This document shows positions 53,572 through 62,899 of a DNA stretch of 64,000 nucleotides, in pieces (positions within the stretch are counted from its first letter, which is position 1; every line of letters begins with the position of its first letter). The stretch covers positions 239,323-303,322 of the forward strand of contig NZ_JAUCMW010000004.1 of assembly GCF_030372765.1 (NCBI RefSeq), given 5' to 3'. This stretch comes from Labilibaculum sp. K2S (GTDB lineage: Bacteria; Bacteroidota; Bacteroidia; Bacteroidales; Marinifilaceae). A program made the translations under genes and the position numbers. The notes under the pieces were generated by a model. It was given only the letters and a program-made list of their open reading frames with translations. It was not told the origin of the DNA and did not search any database.

Positions 53572-56406
53572 TTATTTTTTAGCTGTAGTTACCCGATCAA
53601 CCAAATAAATTATAGACATATAAGGCACTCCACCATTATTACTCAATCCTATTTCACAGGTTCTGCTGTTAGAATAACCCGCAACTACTTTTGATTGATC
53701 TAAAACAGGACGTAATTTTCGCAGAGCGTATTTGTTAACTTCAGGGAAATTAAATCCTCTGTCGCCAGCAAAACCACAGCAACCAACTTCCTCAGGCAAA
53801 ACAACGTGTTGTGCACAAGCTTCGGCAACCGCCTGCAGTTTTGAAGTTAATCCCATTTTGGTAGTTGTACATGTAGGATGAACAGCCACCACTTCATTTA
53901 CCTTTTGAAACACTAGTTTATCCATCAAAAATTCATGAATAAATTCAACAGGTTCATATAATTTTAATCTTTTATCCATCACTCTGCGCATACGATACAA
54001 ACAAGGCGAAGTATCACACAACACAGGATATTTCCCGTTTTCTGACGCTTTGGTTAGTGCATCCTCTAATTCTGAAGATTTCTGATCGGCATGTTTTATT
54101 AAGCCCTTACTTTCCCATGGAGTACCGCAACACAAAGAACTCATTCCCTCTGGAAAAATAACTTCATAGCCAGCCTTTTCCAGTAACTTCTGTGTTACTT
54201 TATGCAAAGATTCTTTATAAGGATCCCCTTTTGCCGGCCCCATTGTTTGTGCTATGCATGATGGAAAATAAACTACTTTTAAAGGATTTTTCTGATTAAT
54301 CTCATGCGGTTTTGGTCCGGAAACCCCTTTTGGCATTGCAGGAGTCCACAATGGAATGTTATTTCCGCTTAAAGTTCTAAAACCACCGGCTACAGCTCCC
54401 AACAAGGTAGATCCCATAACAGTATGAACACCGTTTACAAATTTTAAACCACCTCGTATTGCTGAGCCTACAGTTGGAAAATTATCGGCAACTTTCTGAC
54501 TTATTTTAAAGGCGCGCGGCGTATCAACATTTACCGATCTTAGGTATTTAACAAACTTACCCGTATCGATACCAACCGGACAAGAGGTAGAACACAAGCC
54601 ATCGCCGGCACAAGTCTCCTCTCCCAAATAATCAAATCCTTTCTTCAATAATGTATATCGTTCAGGATTCTCTCCTGTTATTTGCAATCGTTTCAACTCG
54701 CGCTGCACAACAATACGCTGACGAGCCGAAATTGTAAAACCTGCAGTTAAGCAATTTACTTCGCAAAAACCACATTCAATGCATTTGTCGACCAAATCGT
54801 GAACCGGAGCAAGCGTTTTAAAATTCTTGGTATAACACTCAGGGTCATCATTAATAATCACGCCTGGATTTAATAATGTTTTAGGATCAAAAAGATTTTT
54901 GACATCCTTCATTAATTGGTAAGCCTCTTCGCCCCACTCATGTTTTACGAAAGGAGCCATATTTCTGCCCGTTCCATGCTCTGCTTTCAGCGAACCATCG
55001 TATTTGTCAATCACTAATTCATCCACCTCGTGCATAAAGCTTTTATACTGCTCCAATTCTTCGGGTTTATCAAAATTCTGATTGAAGATAAAGTGGAAAT
55101 TTCCTTCCAAAGCATGACCGTAAATCACACCATCTTTGTATCCATATTTAGCAATCAAATTCTGCAAATCTAAAGTTGCCTTAGGCAAATCTTCAATATG
55201 AAAAGCTACATCCTCGATGATACAAGTTGTACCCGTTTCTCTTAATCCGCCAACTGCTGGAAATACTCCTTTTCGGATGTTCCAGTATTTGGAATATTCC
55301 TCTGGTTTGTCGGTAAATTCAATAGGGCGAACGGTTTTGTAGGCCGACAACAGCGATTTAATTTCATTAATGTTGGCATCCAATTCACTTTGACTGTTGG
55401 CCAATGTTTCTACCAAAATAGCAGTTACTCCATCAGGGAAATCTTTAATAAACGGAGGAATACCATCAGCATTTTCTACTGATCGTAAAGCCACACGATC
55501 AAGCATTTCAGCTCCGTGTACAGGCCCTGGTTTTATGGTTACAACCGATTGACATGCAGTTACGATATCACTAAAGTAAATCATGGCACTGGCCTTAAAT
55601 TTATGATTTACTACCGTTTTCATGGTTAACTCCGACACAAACGCCAGAGTTCCTTCTGATCCAACCATTAAATTCACGATGATCTGAAAAGGATCGGTAT
55701 AATCGATAAAAGGATTGATGCTTAAGCCAGTTGTATTTTTAATGCTGTATTTGTAACGAATACGCTCTGCCAAAGTTTTATTGGCACGAACTTTATCCCG
55801 CATTGCTTCAATTTGGCGGATAAAATCGCCATGAGTCTTTTTAAATTCCTCTTTACTCTTACTGTCTCCGGTATCCAAAATAGTACCATCGGCAAAAATC
55901 AAACGAGCTGAAAGGATTGTTTTATAAGAATTCTCGTGAGTACCACAATTCATGCCTGAAGCGTTGTTCATCACAATTCCACCAATCATGGCAGAATTAA
56001 TCGAAGCCGGATCCGGCCCCAGCTTTCGACCATAAGGAGCCAAGACTTTGTTCACACGGCTTCCTATTAAACCGGGCTGCATTCTAATGGCTTCCCCGTT
56101 TTTAAGAATATCAAAATCTTCCCAATGTTTTCCTGCAACAATTAAAATAGAATCGGTAATTGCCTGACCTGCCAAACTGGTTCCCGCAGCACGAAATGTA
56201 ACTGGTAAATTGTACTTATTAGCCAAAAGAATCGCCTTTTGCACTTCCTTCTCATCTTTTGCTCTGATGATAATCTGAGGGATTAAACGATAAAAACCAG
56301 CATCAGTTCCATACGCTAAATTTCTTATTTCATCAGTATACAAACGTGAAGTTTCTATTGTAGCTTTAATCTCATGATAGAACTTCTTATATTCTCCTGT
56401 AAGCAT
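53572..56406 (-). CDS. FAD- and Fe-S-dependent D-lactate dehydrogenase-like protein
   Basis: The 944 residues combine an FAD-binding PCMH domain (about 35-215, with FRAAGTSLAGQAITDSILI), an FAD-linked oxidase C-terminal domain (to about 520), and a ferredoxin part with CIECGFCEVNC and CAGDGLCSTSCPVG. A CCG-type Fe-S part follows (FPSCIAQTMG, SLCCGTPWES, HPTCTTTKMG, GCCGFAGDRGF). This is the architecture of the large D-lactate dehydrogenases (Dld II type) that pass electrons to the quinone pool. Glycolate or another 2-hydroxyacid cannot be excluded, but the adjacent lactate permease favours D-lactate. It lacks a signal peptide and is cytoplasmic, probably membrane-associated. Confidence 0.87.
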   Translation of the reverse strand: MLTGEYKKFYHEIKATIETSRLYTDEIRNLAYGTDAGFYRLIPQIIIRAKDEKEVQKAILLANKYNLPVTFRAAGTSLAGQAITDSILIVAGKHWEDFDILKNGEAIRMQPGLIGSRVNKVLAPYGRKLGPDPASINSAMIGGIVMNNASGMNCGTHENSYKTILSARLIFADGTILDTGDSKSKEEFKKTHGDFIRQIEAMRDKVRANKTLAERIRYKYSIKNTTGLSINPFIDYTDPFQIIVNLMVGSEGTLAFVSELTMKTVVNHKFKASAMIYFSDIVTACQSVVTIKPGPVHGAEMLDRVALRSVENADGIPPFIKDFPDGVTAILVETLANSQSELDANINEIKSLLSAYKTVRPIEFTDKPEEYSKYWNIRKGVFPAVGGLRETGTTCIIEDVAFHIEDLPKATLDLQNLIAKYGYKDGVIYGHALEGNFHFIFNQNFDKPEELEQYKSFMHEVDELVIDKYDGSLKAEHGTGRNMAPFVKHEWGEEAYQLMKDVKNLFDPKTLLNPGVIINDDPECYTKNFKTLAPVHDLVDKCIECGFCEVNCLTAGFTISARQRIVVQRELKRLQITGENPERYTLLKKGFDYLGEETCAGDGLCSTSCPVGIDTGKFVKYLRSVNVDTPRAFKISQKVADNFPTVGSAIRGGLKFVNGVHTVMGSTLLGAVAGGFRTLSGNNIPLWTPAMPKGVSGPKPHEINQKNPLKVVYFPSCIAQTMGPAKGDPYKESLHKVTQKLLEKAGYEVIFPEGMSSLCCGTPWESKGLIKHADQKSSELEDALTKASENGKYPVLCDTSPCLYRMRRVMDKRLKLYEPVEFIHEFLMDKLVFQKVNEVVAVHPTCTTTKMGLTSKLQAVAEACAQHVVLPEEVGCCGFAGDRGFNFPEVNKYALRKLRPVLDQSKVVAGYSNSRTCEIGLSNNGGVPYMSIIYLVDRVTTAKK

Positions 56407-56494
56407 CTTTTTTCGATTTTATGATCAAGTATTCAATGAATAGTTAAGTCTTAAATTGGTAACTTGTATGACAAATGTACGTTTTCAGTCTTTA

Positions 56495-56533
56495 AAAACG
56501 AACCAAATTTTCAATTCAATGAAAATTTGGTTC
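56495..56533 (-). terminator. hairpin after the lactate permease gene
   Basis: GAACCAAATTTTCA (56500-56513) pairs perfectly with TGAAAATTTGGTTC (56520-56533). On the minus strand five T follow. It lies inside the operon and may lower expression of the two distal genes. Confidence 0.75.
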
Positions 56534-56541
56534 CTAATATT

Positions 56542-58200
56542 TTACAATGGCAACGGATTAAAGCCTGATGAAATTAACACAACAACAATTATCATTACCA
56601 TTAAATAGTAAATAAAGGCTGGTATTGAGTTTCTTCTTATAATTGTTCCTTCAGCACCAATACAACCAACGGTAGCACAAACTGCAACAACATTGTTTAC
56701 ACAAATCATATTTCCTAAAGCAGCTCCAATTGTCTGCACTGCAACAATTAACACCTGAGGAATGCCCAATATGGTGGCAGTTTCGAACTGAAGGGAAGCA
56801 AATAACAGATTGGAAACAGTAGCCGATCCTGACATAAAGGAACCTAAAATACCAACGATAGGTGCAATTATTGGATATGCATTTCCCGATAAATCGGCAA
56901 TTGCCGTGGCCATAGTTGTGAGCATACTATCCATTCCAGCTCCGTTCGTTCCCGATTTTAGCATGAGCTGTACCATTGCAACACCTGCAAATAAGGCTAT
57001 TGCAGCACCGGTTATTTGTTTAAATGTTGTTTTCCAGGAAGAAACCACCTGTTTTATTGGCATTTTATGCATGAAGTTTGTGATAACTGCTACCAAAATA
57101 AAAGGGATTGTTCCCGGTAAATAAGCCCACTTCAATACATACGTTAACCCATCAATGCCAAAAAGATTCGAAAGTGTTAGTGTTTGAGAGGCCAACCATC
57201 CTTTTAAACCTAAGGATGGAATACGAGTTACCACTAAAATAACTGCGATTAATACGTACGGCATCCATGCTTTCACCAATCCCATTTTTGCTTCTCCTGT
57301 ATCTCCACCTGAATCATTTGATTTCCAATTCTCTTCCCATTCTGATTTAGGAGGAAAATCCCATGATTTCTTAGGCATAAGAAAACCTTTTTTTGCCGCA
57401 AAAATAACAATTCCCAAACCAATAAATGCACCTAATAAAGATGGAAGATCGGGTCCAAGAGTGGTTGCGATAAGCACGTAAGGAACCGCGAATGCCAGTC
57501 CTGCAAAAATTGCAAACGGAGCTGCCGCCAATGCAGGTTTAATCGATTTTTCTTTCCCAAAAAACTTGGTCATAATCATGATTCCCAGCAAAGGGATAAA
57601 AATACCGACCAAGGCATTCGGAATTGCAATCCACTTGGTTAATGCCATTTTAAATACATCGGCATTTGCACCCATATCGGCCAAATTTTGCTCCAAAGTA
57701 ACCATTGCACCTCCACTAATTGGAGTACCAACCGCACCATAAGGAACCGGAACCGAATTAAATATTAGAGCAACCATTGCTGCAGCCAAAGGAGGGAATC
57801 CGAGTCCAACCAACAAAGGACCGGCCAAGGCAGCAGGAGTTCCAAATCCGGCGGCACCCTCGATAAATGCGCCGAACATGAAACCTATAATAATGGCCTG
57901 AATTCTTCGGTCGGTGGTAATCCCATTAAATCCATTATTAATCGTTGTCATTGCTCCCGACAACTTCATGGTATTTAAAATGAGAATTGCACCAAAAATA
58001 ATGATTAAAATATCCAATGCTTTCAGAAAGCCAAAAACTGAATATCCCATGATATGGAATATATCAATTTCCCATACTGTGTAAGCAACGATCACCGATA
58101 GCAGCAGTGACAAAGGTAAAGCCTTTTTTGCTCCCCAATTGAAGCCAACCATCAGAACGATGGTTAATAAAATAGGCGAAAAAGCTAATAATGCATCCAT
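56542..58200 (-). CDS. lldP: L-lactate permease
   Basis: The 552 residues form a membrane protein of the LctP/LldP family with about 12-14 helices. Family stretches include [45 protein letters not shown] and the C-terminal [19 protein letters not shown] with [18 protein letters not shown]. Members take up D- or L-lactate, and glycolate, with protons. The gene sits between the LutBA-like gene and the D-lactate dehydrogenase-like gene, consistent with lactate uptake. Confidence 0.94.
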   Translation of the reverse strand: MDALLAFSPILLTIVLMVGFNWGAKKALPLSLLLSVIVAYTVWEIDIFHIMGYSVFGFLKALDILIIIFGAILILNTMKLSGAMTTINNGFNGITTDRRIQAIIIGFMFGAFIEGAAGFGTPAALAGPLLVGLGFPPLAAAMVALIFNSVPVPYGAVGTPISGGAMVTLEQNLADMGANADVFKMALTKWIAIPNALVGIFIPLLGIMIMTKFFGKEKSIKPALAAAPFAIFAGLAFAVPYVLIATTLGPDLPSLLGAFIGLGIVIFAAKKGFLMPKKSWDFPPKSEWEENWKSNDSGGDTGEAKMGLVKAWMPYVLIAVILVVTRIPSLGLKGWLASQTLTLSNLFGIDGLTYVLKWAYLPGTIPFILVAVITNFMHKMPIKQVVSSWKTTFKQITGAAIALFAGVAMVQLMLKSGTNGAGMDSMLTTMATAIADLSGNAYPIIAPIVGILGSFMSGSATVSNLLFASLQFETATILGIPQVLIVAVQTIGAALGNMICVNNVVAVCATVGCIGAEGTIIRRNSIPAFIYYLMVMIIVVVLISSGFNPLPL

Positions 58201-58216
58201 AGAAAATAGTTTAGGT

Positions 58217-58408
58217 TTAGTTACAAATTGTATTATTGATCGTAGTAAATGGGTTAGATCTACTGTATTTTTCGATGATTGAATTGTCCAATTTTTTAAG
58301 ATTTCCGTTCATTGCACTATTGCGCATCAAAACGTCGAGATCCATAAGCTTTTGTTTTAAAGCTTCCAGACTTTTATTTATATCTACCTTATCATTATTG
58401 AAGTCCAT
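58217..58408 (-). CDS. small helical protein in the lactate operon
   Basis: The 63 residues read as one or two amphipathic helices ([42 protein letters not shown]) and have no cysteine or signal. The gene fits tightly between the fused lutB-lutA gene (12-base gap) and the lactate permease (16-base gap), which supports a real gene. Function is unknown. A regulatory or accessory role in lactate use is only inferred from place. Confidence 0.6.
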   Translation of the reverse strand: MDFNNDKVDINKSLEALKQKLMDLDVLMRNSAMNGNLKKLDNSIIEKYSRSNPFTTINNTICN

Positions 58409-58420
58409 AATTCATTGTTT

Positions 58421-60571
58421 TTATTTCTCGATGAGTTCAACATACTTTTCGATAAATTCGGTTAAATGAAGCACTTTAACAGGTACATTTTTATGCATCA
58501 AACCACCGTTAATCTGCATTACACATCCCGGACAATCGGTAACCAATATCTCAGCCTTACTTGCCTCAATATTTTCTATTTTCTTGGTTAATATTCCGTT
58601 CGATATAGTTGCAAAGTCGAGAGAGTAAGTTCCTCCAAAACCACAGCACACATTGCTGTCGGTTAATGGGATAAATTGTTTTCCGATTAATTTGGAAAGG
58701 AAGGCTTCTGCAGAATAATCCAATGATCTGGAATCATGACAAGGAGTATGATAGGTAACCTTCTTGTTCCCTTTCACTTTAAAACGGATGTTGTTTTTTT
58801 CTAAAAACTTCCCAATTGGTGTTACCATATCTCCCAATTGAGCCGCTTTTTTATATCTGTTTGGATCTTCTTTGGTGAAATCCAAAAACTCATGCTTAAT
58901 GGCTCCCCCGCAAGTAGGACACAGTACCAACAGAGCTTCATAATCTTTAGGTCCTTGCAAATTATCAAGGGTGTTGTAAATCATGCTTTTTGCATTTTCG
59001 GGATCGCCCGATGCAATGGCAGGAATACCGCAACAGGCCGCTTTTTTAGGAATATCAACCTGAAATCCACTCTTCTGAAGCAGTTTGACCATGGCCAGTC
59101 CCATTTCAGGATAAAAATATTCTATTGCGCAACCAGGATAGAAGAATACTTTTCTTTCGGATGAAAACTGATCGTATCCATCTTTGTAGAAACGCCTGCT
59201 AAAGGTCTTGGATGCCAAAGCCGGAAATTTTCTAAAATCCATTTCTTTAGGCAGCATTGGAATTGTACCAATAATTTTTTCCTGATTTAATGGATTGGTT
59301 TTCGTTAACGGAAACTGGAAGTTAGCCCCCAGACTCAACACGGCTTTCATTCGGTCGGGTTTTGCAACCAAACTTTTAAACACCTTCTTCTTTATTGGGT
59401 TGATTCCGTATTTTTTGCCGACAACCAATTTCAAATCAGAAATTAAAGCCTGCAAATCAATGCCCGAAGGGCAATTAAAAGAACAGGCACGGCAACCAAT
59501 ACACATTTTTAAAATATCTTTGGCAGCTTCGTCGCCCTGATAAAGGGCTGTTAAAATCAAACCAATTGAACCGATATAACGATCGCCGTATACATGACCG
59601 CCCACCATTTCGTAAGCCGGACAAATATTGGCACAACTGCCGCAACGCACACACTTCAGTGCTTCTTTAAACTTAGGATGTTCGAAAAATGCCAAACGAC
59701 CGTTATCCAAAAACACATAATGGGTTTCCTTTACACCGTCTTCATTTTTATGGGAAGGTACCCTCCCTTTAATCCAGGTAGTATAGGAAGTTATGGTTTG
59801 TCCGGTAGCACTTTTCGGCAACACACGAACAATATCCAAGGCCTGATTAAAATCGTCGCACAGTTTCTCGTATCCAACCAAAACAATGTGCACAGGAGGC
59901 ACGGTTGACGACAAACGGGCATTTCCTTCGTTGGTTACCAAACCAATTGTACCTGTACTGGCTACGGCAACATTCGCCCCTGTCATTCCTACACCTGCTT
60001 TAAAATAAGATTCGCGAAGAAATCGACGGGCAATTTCAACCATTGCTTTAATATCTTCGGGATCTACCGCTTCTCCTGTATAATCAGAAAATATCTTTGC
60101 AACCTGCTGTCTGGTTTTATGAATGGCCGGCATTACCATGTGCGATGGATGCTCGTTGGCCAACTGCAGAATCCACTCTCCCAAATCGGTTTCGATTGGC
60201 TGCAGTCCCTCCTTTTCTAAATAATGGTTGAGTAAAATCTCTTCCGAAGTCATCGATTTACTTTTCACCATGAATTTAGCATTGTGCTTTTTCATTACAT
60301 CAGCAATGTATTTACAGGCATCCCCGCCTGTTTTTGCCTGAAATACTTTACAGCCGTGCTTCTCAACATTCGCTTTAAACAAATTGAATTGCTGCATTAC
60401 TTTGTTTAAATCACGGTCTTTTATGTCGTGCACTCTTGTTCTTAGTGCCTCAAAATCCAAGCCTTTATAAGCATTAATTTTAGAAGCCTTATATGCTGTT
60501 GCAAAACCTTTCAGGTTTTTATACAAAACCTCATCGTTTATTTTTTCCTGTATTTTATCTTGTATATTCAT
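58421..60571 (-). CDS. fused LutB-LutA lactate utilization iron-sulfur protein
   Basis: The 716 residues join two proteins that are separate in Bacillus. The LutB-like part (about 1-440) has a LUD domain (SMTSEEILLNHYLEKEGLQPIETDLGEWILQL, VAVASTGTIGLVTNEGNARL) and two ferredoxin motifs (CVRCGSCANICPAYE, CIGCRACSFNCPSG). The LutA-like part (about 465-716) carries two CCG modules: FFYPGCAIEYF with ACCGIPAIASG, and YHTPCHDSRSLDY with VCCGFGGTY and DCPGCVMQINGG. With LutC it oxidises L-lactate to pyruvate. The next gene upstream is a lutC homologue, nine bases away. Confidence 0.9.
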   Translation of the reverse strand: MNIQDKIQEKINDEVLYKNLKGFATAYKASKINAYKGLDFEALRTRVHDIKDRDLNKVMQQFNLFKANVEKHGCKVFQAKTGGDACKYIADVMKKHNAKFMVKSKSMTSEEILLNHYLEKEGLQPIETDLGEWILQLANEHPSHMVMPAIHKTRQQVAKIFSDYTGEAVDPEDIKAMVEIARRFLRESYFKAGVGMTGANVAVASTGTIGLVTNEGNARLSSTVPPVHIVLVGYEKLCDDFNQALDIVRVLPKSATGQTITSYTTWIKGRVPSHKNEDGVKETHYVFLDNGRLAFFEHPKFKEALKCVRCGSCANICPAYEMVGGHVYGDRYIGSIGLILTALYQGDEAAKDILKMCIGCRACSFNCPSGIDLQALISDLKLVVGKKYGINPIKKKVFKSLVAKPDRMKAVLSLGANFQFPLTKTNPLNQEKIIGTIPMLPKEMDFRKFPALASKTFSRRFYKDGYDQFSSERKVFFYPGCAIEYFYPEMGLAMVKLLQKSGFQVDIPKKAACCGIPAIASGDPENAKSMIYNTLDNLQGPKDYEALLVLCPTCGGAIKHEFLDFTKEDPNRYKKAAQLGDMVTPIGKFLEKNNIRFKVKGNKKVTYHTPCHDSRSLDYSAEAFLSKLIGKQFIPLTDSNVCCGFGGTYSLDFATISNGILTKKIENIEASKAEILVTDCPGCVMQINGGLMHKNVPVKVLHLTEFIEKYVELIEK

Positions 60572-60580
60572 CGCTTCTAC

Positions 60581-61054
60581 TTATAAATCGTTTAAAATAT
60601 AAACTGCCATCTCTTTTGGTCCGTGCACTCCAACCGTTAAAACACGCTCGATATCTGCAGTTCGGCTGGCACCCGTAATAAAAGCAACATACCCCCCCAT
60701 ATCCGAAGTTCTCTCTTCTATAAAATCAGCAACATCGTTTAACGAAGCAACCAGCTTACTTATGGGCATCACAACAAATAACTTCTCGGCCAAACAGGTT
60801 GCCAAACGTTTATTTTCGTTGATACTGTCAATAACAACCGTTCCCGTTTCCGCAATTGCGTAATCAACTTCGATAAGAGCATTTTTGATTCCCGCTTCTC
60901 CGGCTTGTATGTCTTTTAACTGATTAAAACTTGGCACATTGATGTATTCGAAGCTTTCCTTTTGCAAGAGATTTTTAAATTCTTCAGAAGACAGAATCTG
61001 ATTTTCGTTTCCGACCAGTGCTGATTTGTCTAAAAAAAATTCCAGGTTATTCAT
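60581..61054 (-). CDS. lutC: LutC-like LUD domain protein
   Basis: The 157 residues correspond to the C-terminal core of LutC (usually 200-240 residues): YAIAETGTVVIDSINENKRLATCLAEKLFVVMP and VAFITGASRTADIERVLTVGVHGPKEMAVYIL are diagnostic. The N-terminal region is shorter than in Bacillus but matches short Bacteroidota forms. It is the first clear gene of the lactate operon. Its ATG overlaps the stop of a 32-codon upstream frame (ATGA). Confidence 0.88.
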   Translation of the reverse strand: MNNLEFFLDKSALVGNENQILSSEEFKNLLQKESFEYINVPSFNQLKDIQAGEAGIKNALIEVDYAIAETGTVVIDSINENKRLATCLAEKLFVVMPISKLVASLNDVADFIEERTSDMGGYVAFITGASRTADIERVLTVGVHGPKEMAVYILNDL

Positions 61055-61149
61055 ATGATTATAATTTTAAGTTTTTGCCATATGGAACTTACCATGCAAG
61101 GATAATCATCTCCTTGTGTGTCAAAACAGATTTGGCACGGACGTTTCAT
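61051..61149 (-). CDS. possible small cysteine-containing protein upstream of lutC
   Basis: This 32-codon frame starts at an ATG at 61149 and stops in an ATGA overlap with lutC. The peptide begins MKRPCQICFDTQGDDYPC and thus has a CxxC pair and a third Cys ten residues later. Overlap with lutC suggests translational coupling if it is translated. The length is too short for certainty; it could be a leader peptide, a small metal-binding protein or chance. Confidence 0.4.
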   Translation of the reverse strand: MKRPCQICFDTQGDDYPCMVSSIWQKLKIIII

Positions 61150-61691
61150 ATATTTTAGTTTATAGGTTTTAATCATTTTAGTCTGAAAAGATGACTATTT
61201 GGGAATCTCACTAACCAAGAGGGATGCCAAGAATTCCACGCATCCGCTATTCAGAATCATTCTATTCGACTACAGGCTGAATACCTGACCATTAGCACGC
61301 GCAAAGGTTTTCAGAAAACAGATTTAAAACGATTTCGTAAGTGTTCACTTCTGCACACTCACAGGTGGATAAGTGTGCTGTTCTGAACGAATGTTCAGTT
61401 TAAGACGGTAAAATAACCTGATTTTAGATGGATGAATTTGCAACTGCAGGTGGCTTATTCTATGCACAATTACTCTTTATAAAAAATATAAAATCAGAAC
61501 ATCACTTATCTATAATGAAAAATTACAGTTAAACTATCTAAAACTCAGAGGCTTTATAATAACATCATAAAATAAATTAAAATTTTATTAGCATAATTTT
61601 TTATTTTTAACATACATTTCCTACTTTCAGAGTTCAAAATAATTTTATTCCCCAATCCGGTTGATTATTCAACCCCTAAAACTTTAAACAA
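61150..61691. other. divergent intergenic region upstream of the lactate operon
   Basis: This 542-base region should contain the lactate operon promoter and the start region of the gene at 61692. I see AAGTGTTCACTT (from about 61337) and CACACT/AGTGTG arms further on (about 61356-61380), possibly operators, but no clear consensus promoter and no coding frame. Confidence 0.45.
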
Positions 61692-62441
61692 ATGACAGAT
61701 ACAACTGTAACAAAAACAATTAATGAATTGGTTCTTGAAATTTCTGAAGACAAAATTGTTTCGACTACCATCCCCATAGCCATTGCCATTGGCGAGGCCG
61801 GAGTACTTCACCAATATGCCTTGGAAGACAAAGAAGCGCTTTTGGCAAAAGGACTAAGCGAGGATACAATTAATGAGCTTGCACCAAGAGCTAAATTTTT
61901 GCAGGAACAGCAATCGGTTTGGACTGCTGTTTATGAATCGGCTTTAACCAGCACACAAGAGTGGGAAGAAAAAATTGAGGAAGCCAGCCTGCTGCAACGA
62001 GAATTAAAGTATGATTTTCAGTTCGCCTACCGAAACCATCCGGATATTCTGAAAAAACTGCAAAATATACTCGATGGCAACGGCCACATGGATTTAATTC
62101 AGGATCTGAGCGACTACTCTGCTTTTGCCAGACAATATCCTGAACCTTTAAAAGCAATTCTATTTGATACCACCAAAACTGACCGCTCACAACAGCTGGC
62201 GCGCGAGCTTTTCGACCTGTTGAACAAGGTTGACGGCGTAAAAAACAGCAAAAACAGACCGGAAAAGCTGATGCGCGACAGAGCCTACACGTACCTGAAA
62301 CAATTGGTCGACGAAATTCGTGCCTATGGCAAGTACGCCTTCTGGAACGACGAAGAGAAACAAAAAAGGTATTCGAGTGAGTACGGAAGGAAGAAACACA
62401 CAAAAAATGATAATGAAACAGAAACAGTGAGCTCGCTGTAA
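61692..62441 (+). CDS. hypothetical helical protein
   Basis: The 249 residues are mostly alpha-helical: an acidic N terminus, a hydrophobic patch at about 24-36 (TTIPIAIAIGEAGVL), a coiled-coil-like region at 75-120, and a basic, Lys/Arg-rich C terminus (KLMRDRAYTYLKQLVDEIRAYGKYAFW, then polar residues). No Cys or catalytic motifs are visible. Its G+C looks higher at the 3' half than the neighbours. It stands alone before the 41-bp repeats and the broken recombinase, so mobile-element cargo is possible. I do not recognise a family with confidence. Confidence 0.6.
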   Translation: MTDTTVTKTINELVLEISEDKIVSTTIPIAIAIGEAGVLHQYALEDKEALLAKGLSEDTINELAPRAKFLQEQQSVWTAVYESALTSTQEWEEKIEEASLLQRELKYDFQFAYRNHPDILKKLQNILDGNGHMDLIQDLSDYSAFARQYPEPLKAILFDTTKTDRSQQLARELFDLLNKVDGVKNSKNRPEKLMRDRAYTYLKQLVDEIRAYGKYAFWNDEEKQKRYSSEYGRKKHTKNDNETETVSSL

Positions 62442-62462
62442 CCCCTATTACTGTTGACTCGT

Positions 62463-62710
62463 TTTGCTCTAGGATGGTGTTTTTGGCTACGGGAATCATG
62501 ACTCATCCTACGGGCGTTCAATTTTGGCTACCGAAGCAGTAATTCATCCTACGGGCGTTCAAATTTGGCTACCGAAGCAGTAATTCATCCTACGGGCGTT
62601 CAAATTTGCTTACTGGAGTCATACTTCATTCTTCAGGCACAAAAATATAGACTACTGAGATATCAATAGCTTCTACGGGAATAGTAAATAGACAACTAGA
62701 AGTCATGCTA
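62463..62710. repeat. 41-bp tandem repeat, about six degenerate units
   Basis: Units beginning CATCCTACGGGCGTTCAA start at 62504, 62545 and 62586, exactly 41 bases apart. The first two and part of the third are near-identical, with GGCTACCGAAGCAGTAATT in the second half. Flanking units at about 62463, 62627 and 62668 are much more diverged. CATCCTA also occurs inverted (TAGGATG) in the first. There are no spacers, so this is not a CRISPR array. Confidence 0.75.
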
Positions 62711-62730
62711 CTACATACAAGTTGGACAGA

Positions 62731-62762
62731 GCACCCCGGGCGAAAGTCTGGGGTGTTTTTTG
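62731..62762 (+). terminator. terminator-like hairpin before the recombinase
   Basis: GCACCCCGGGCG is followed by GTCTGGGGTG and a T-run (to about 62761): CACCCC pairs with GGGGTG. It might end transcription from the gene at 61692. Confidence 0.55.
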
Positions 62763-62899
62763 TTCTGCCGGGAAAAGCAAAAAGTACTTTCTGCCCTACA
62801 AAAAAAACTCATCTCATTTTCCTGCTTATTTAACATGATTCTACTTTGTTAAACAATATTCATTTTATAATTTAGTGAACCTCTAATAAGAGCATGTAA

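Larger units (their letters stand above)
62442..62899. other. intergenic region with 41-bp repeats before the recombinase
   Basis: This 458-base region contains the repeat array (62463-62710) and a terminator-like hairpin near 62731-62762 (CACCCCGGGCG with GGGGTG). From about 62770 to 62899 it is AT-rich and probably holds the recombinase promoter. Confidence 0.5.

Noticed and set aside
61133..61148. TGGCACG-N4-TTTCA resembling a sigma-54 promoter on the plus strand
   Set aside because: The essential GC of the -12 element is missing, and the next plus-strand gene is over 500 bases away.
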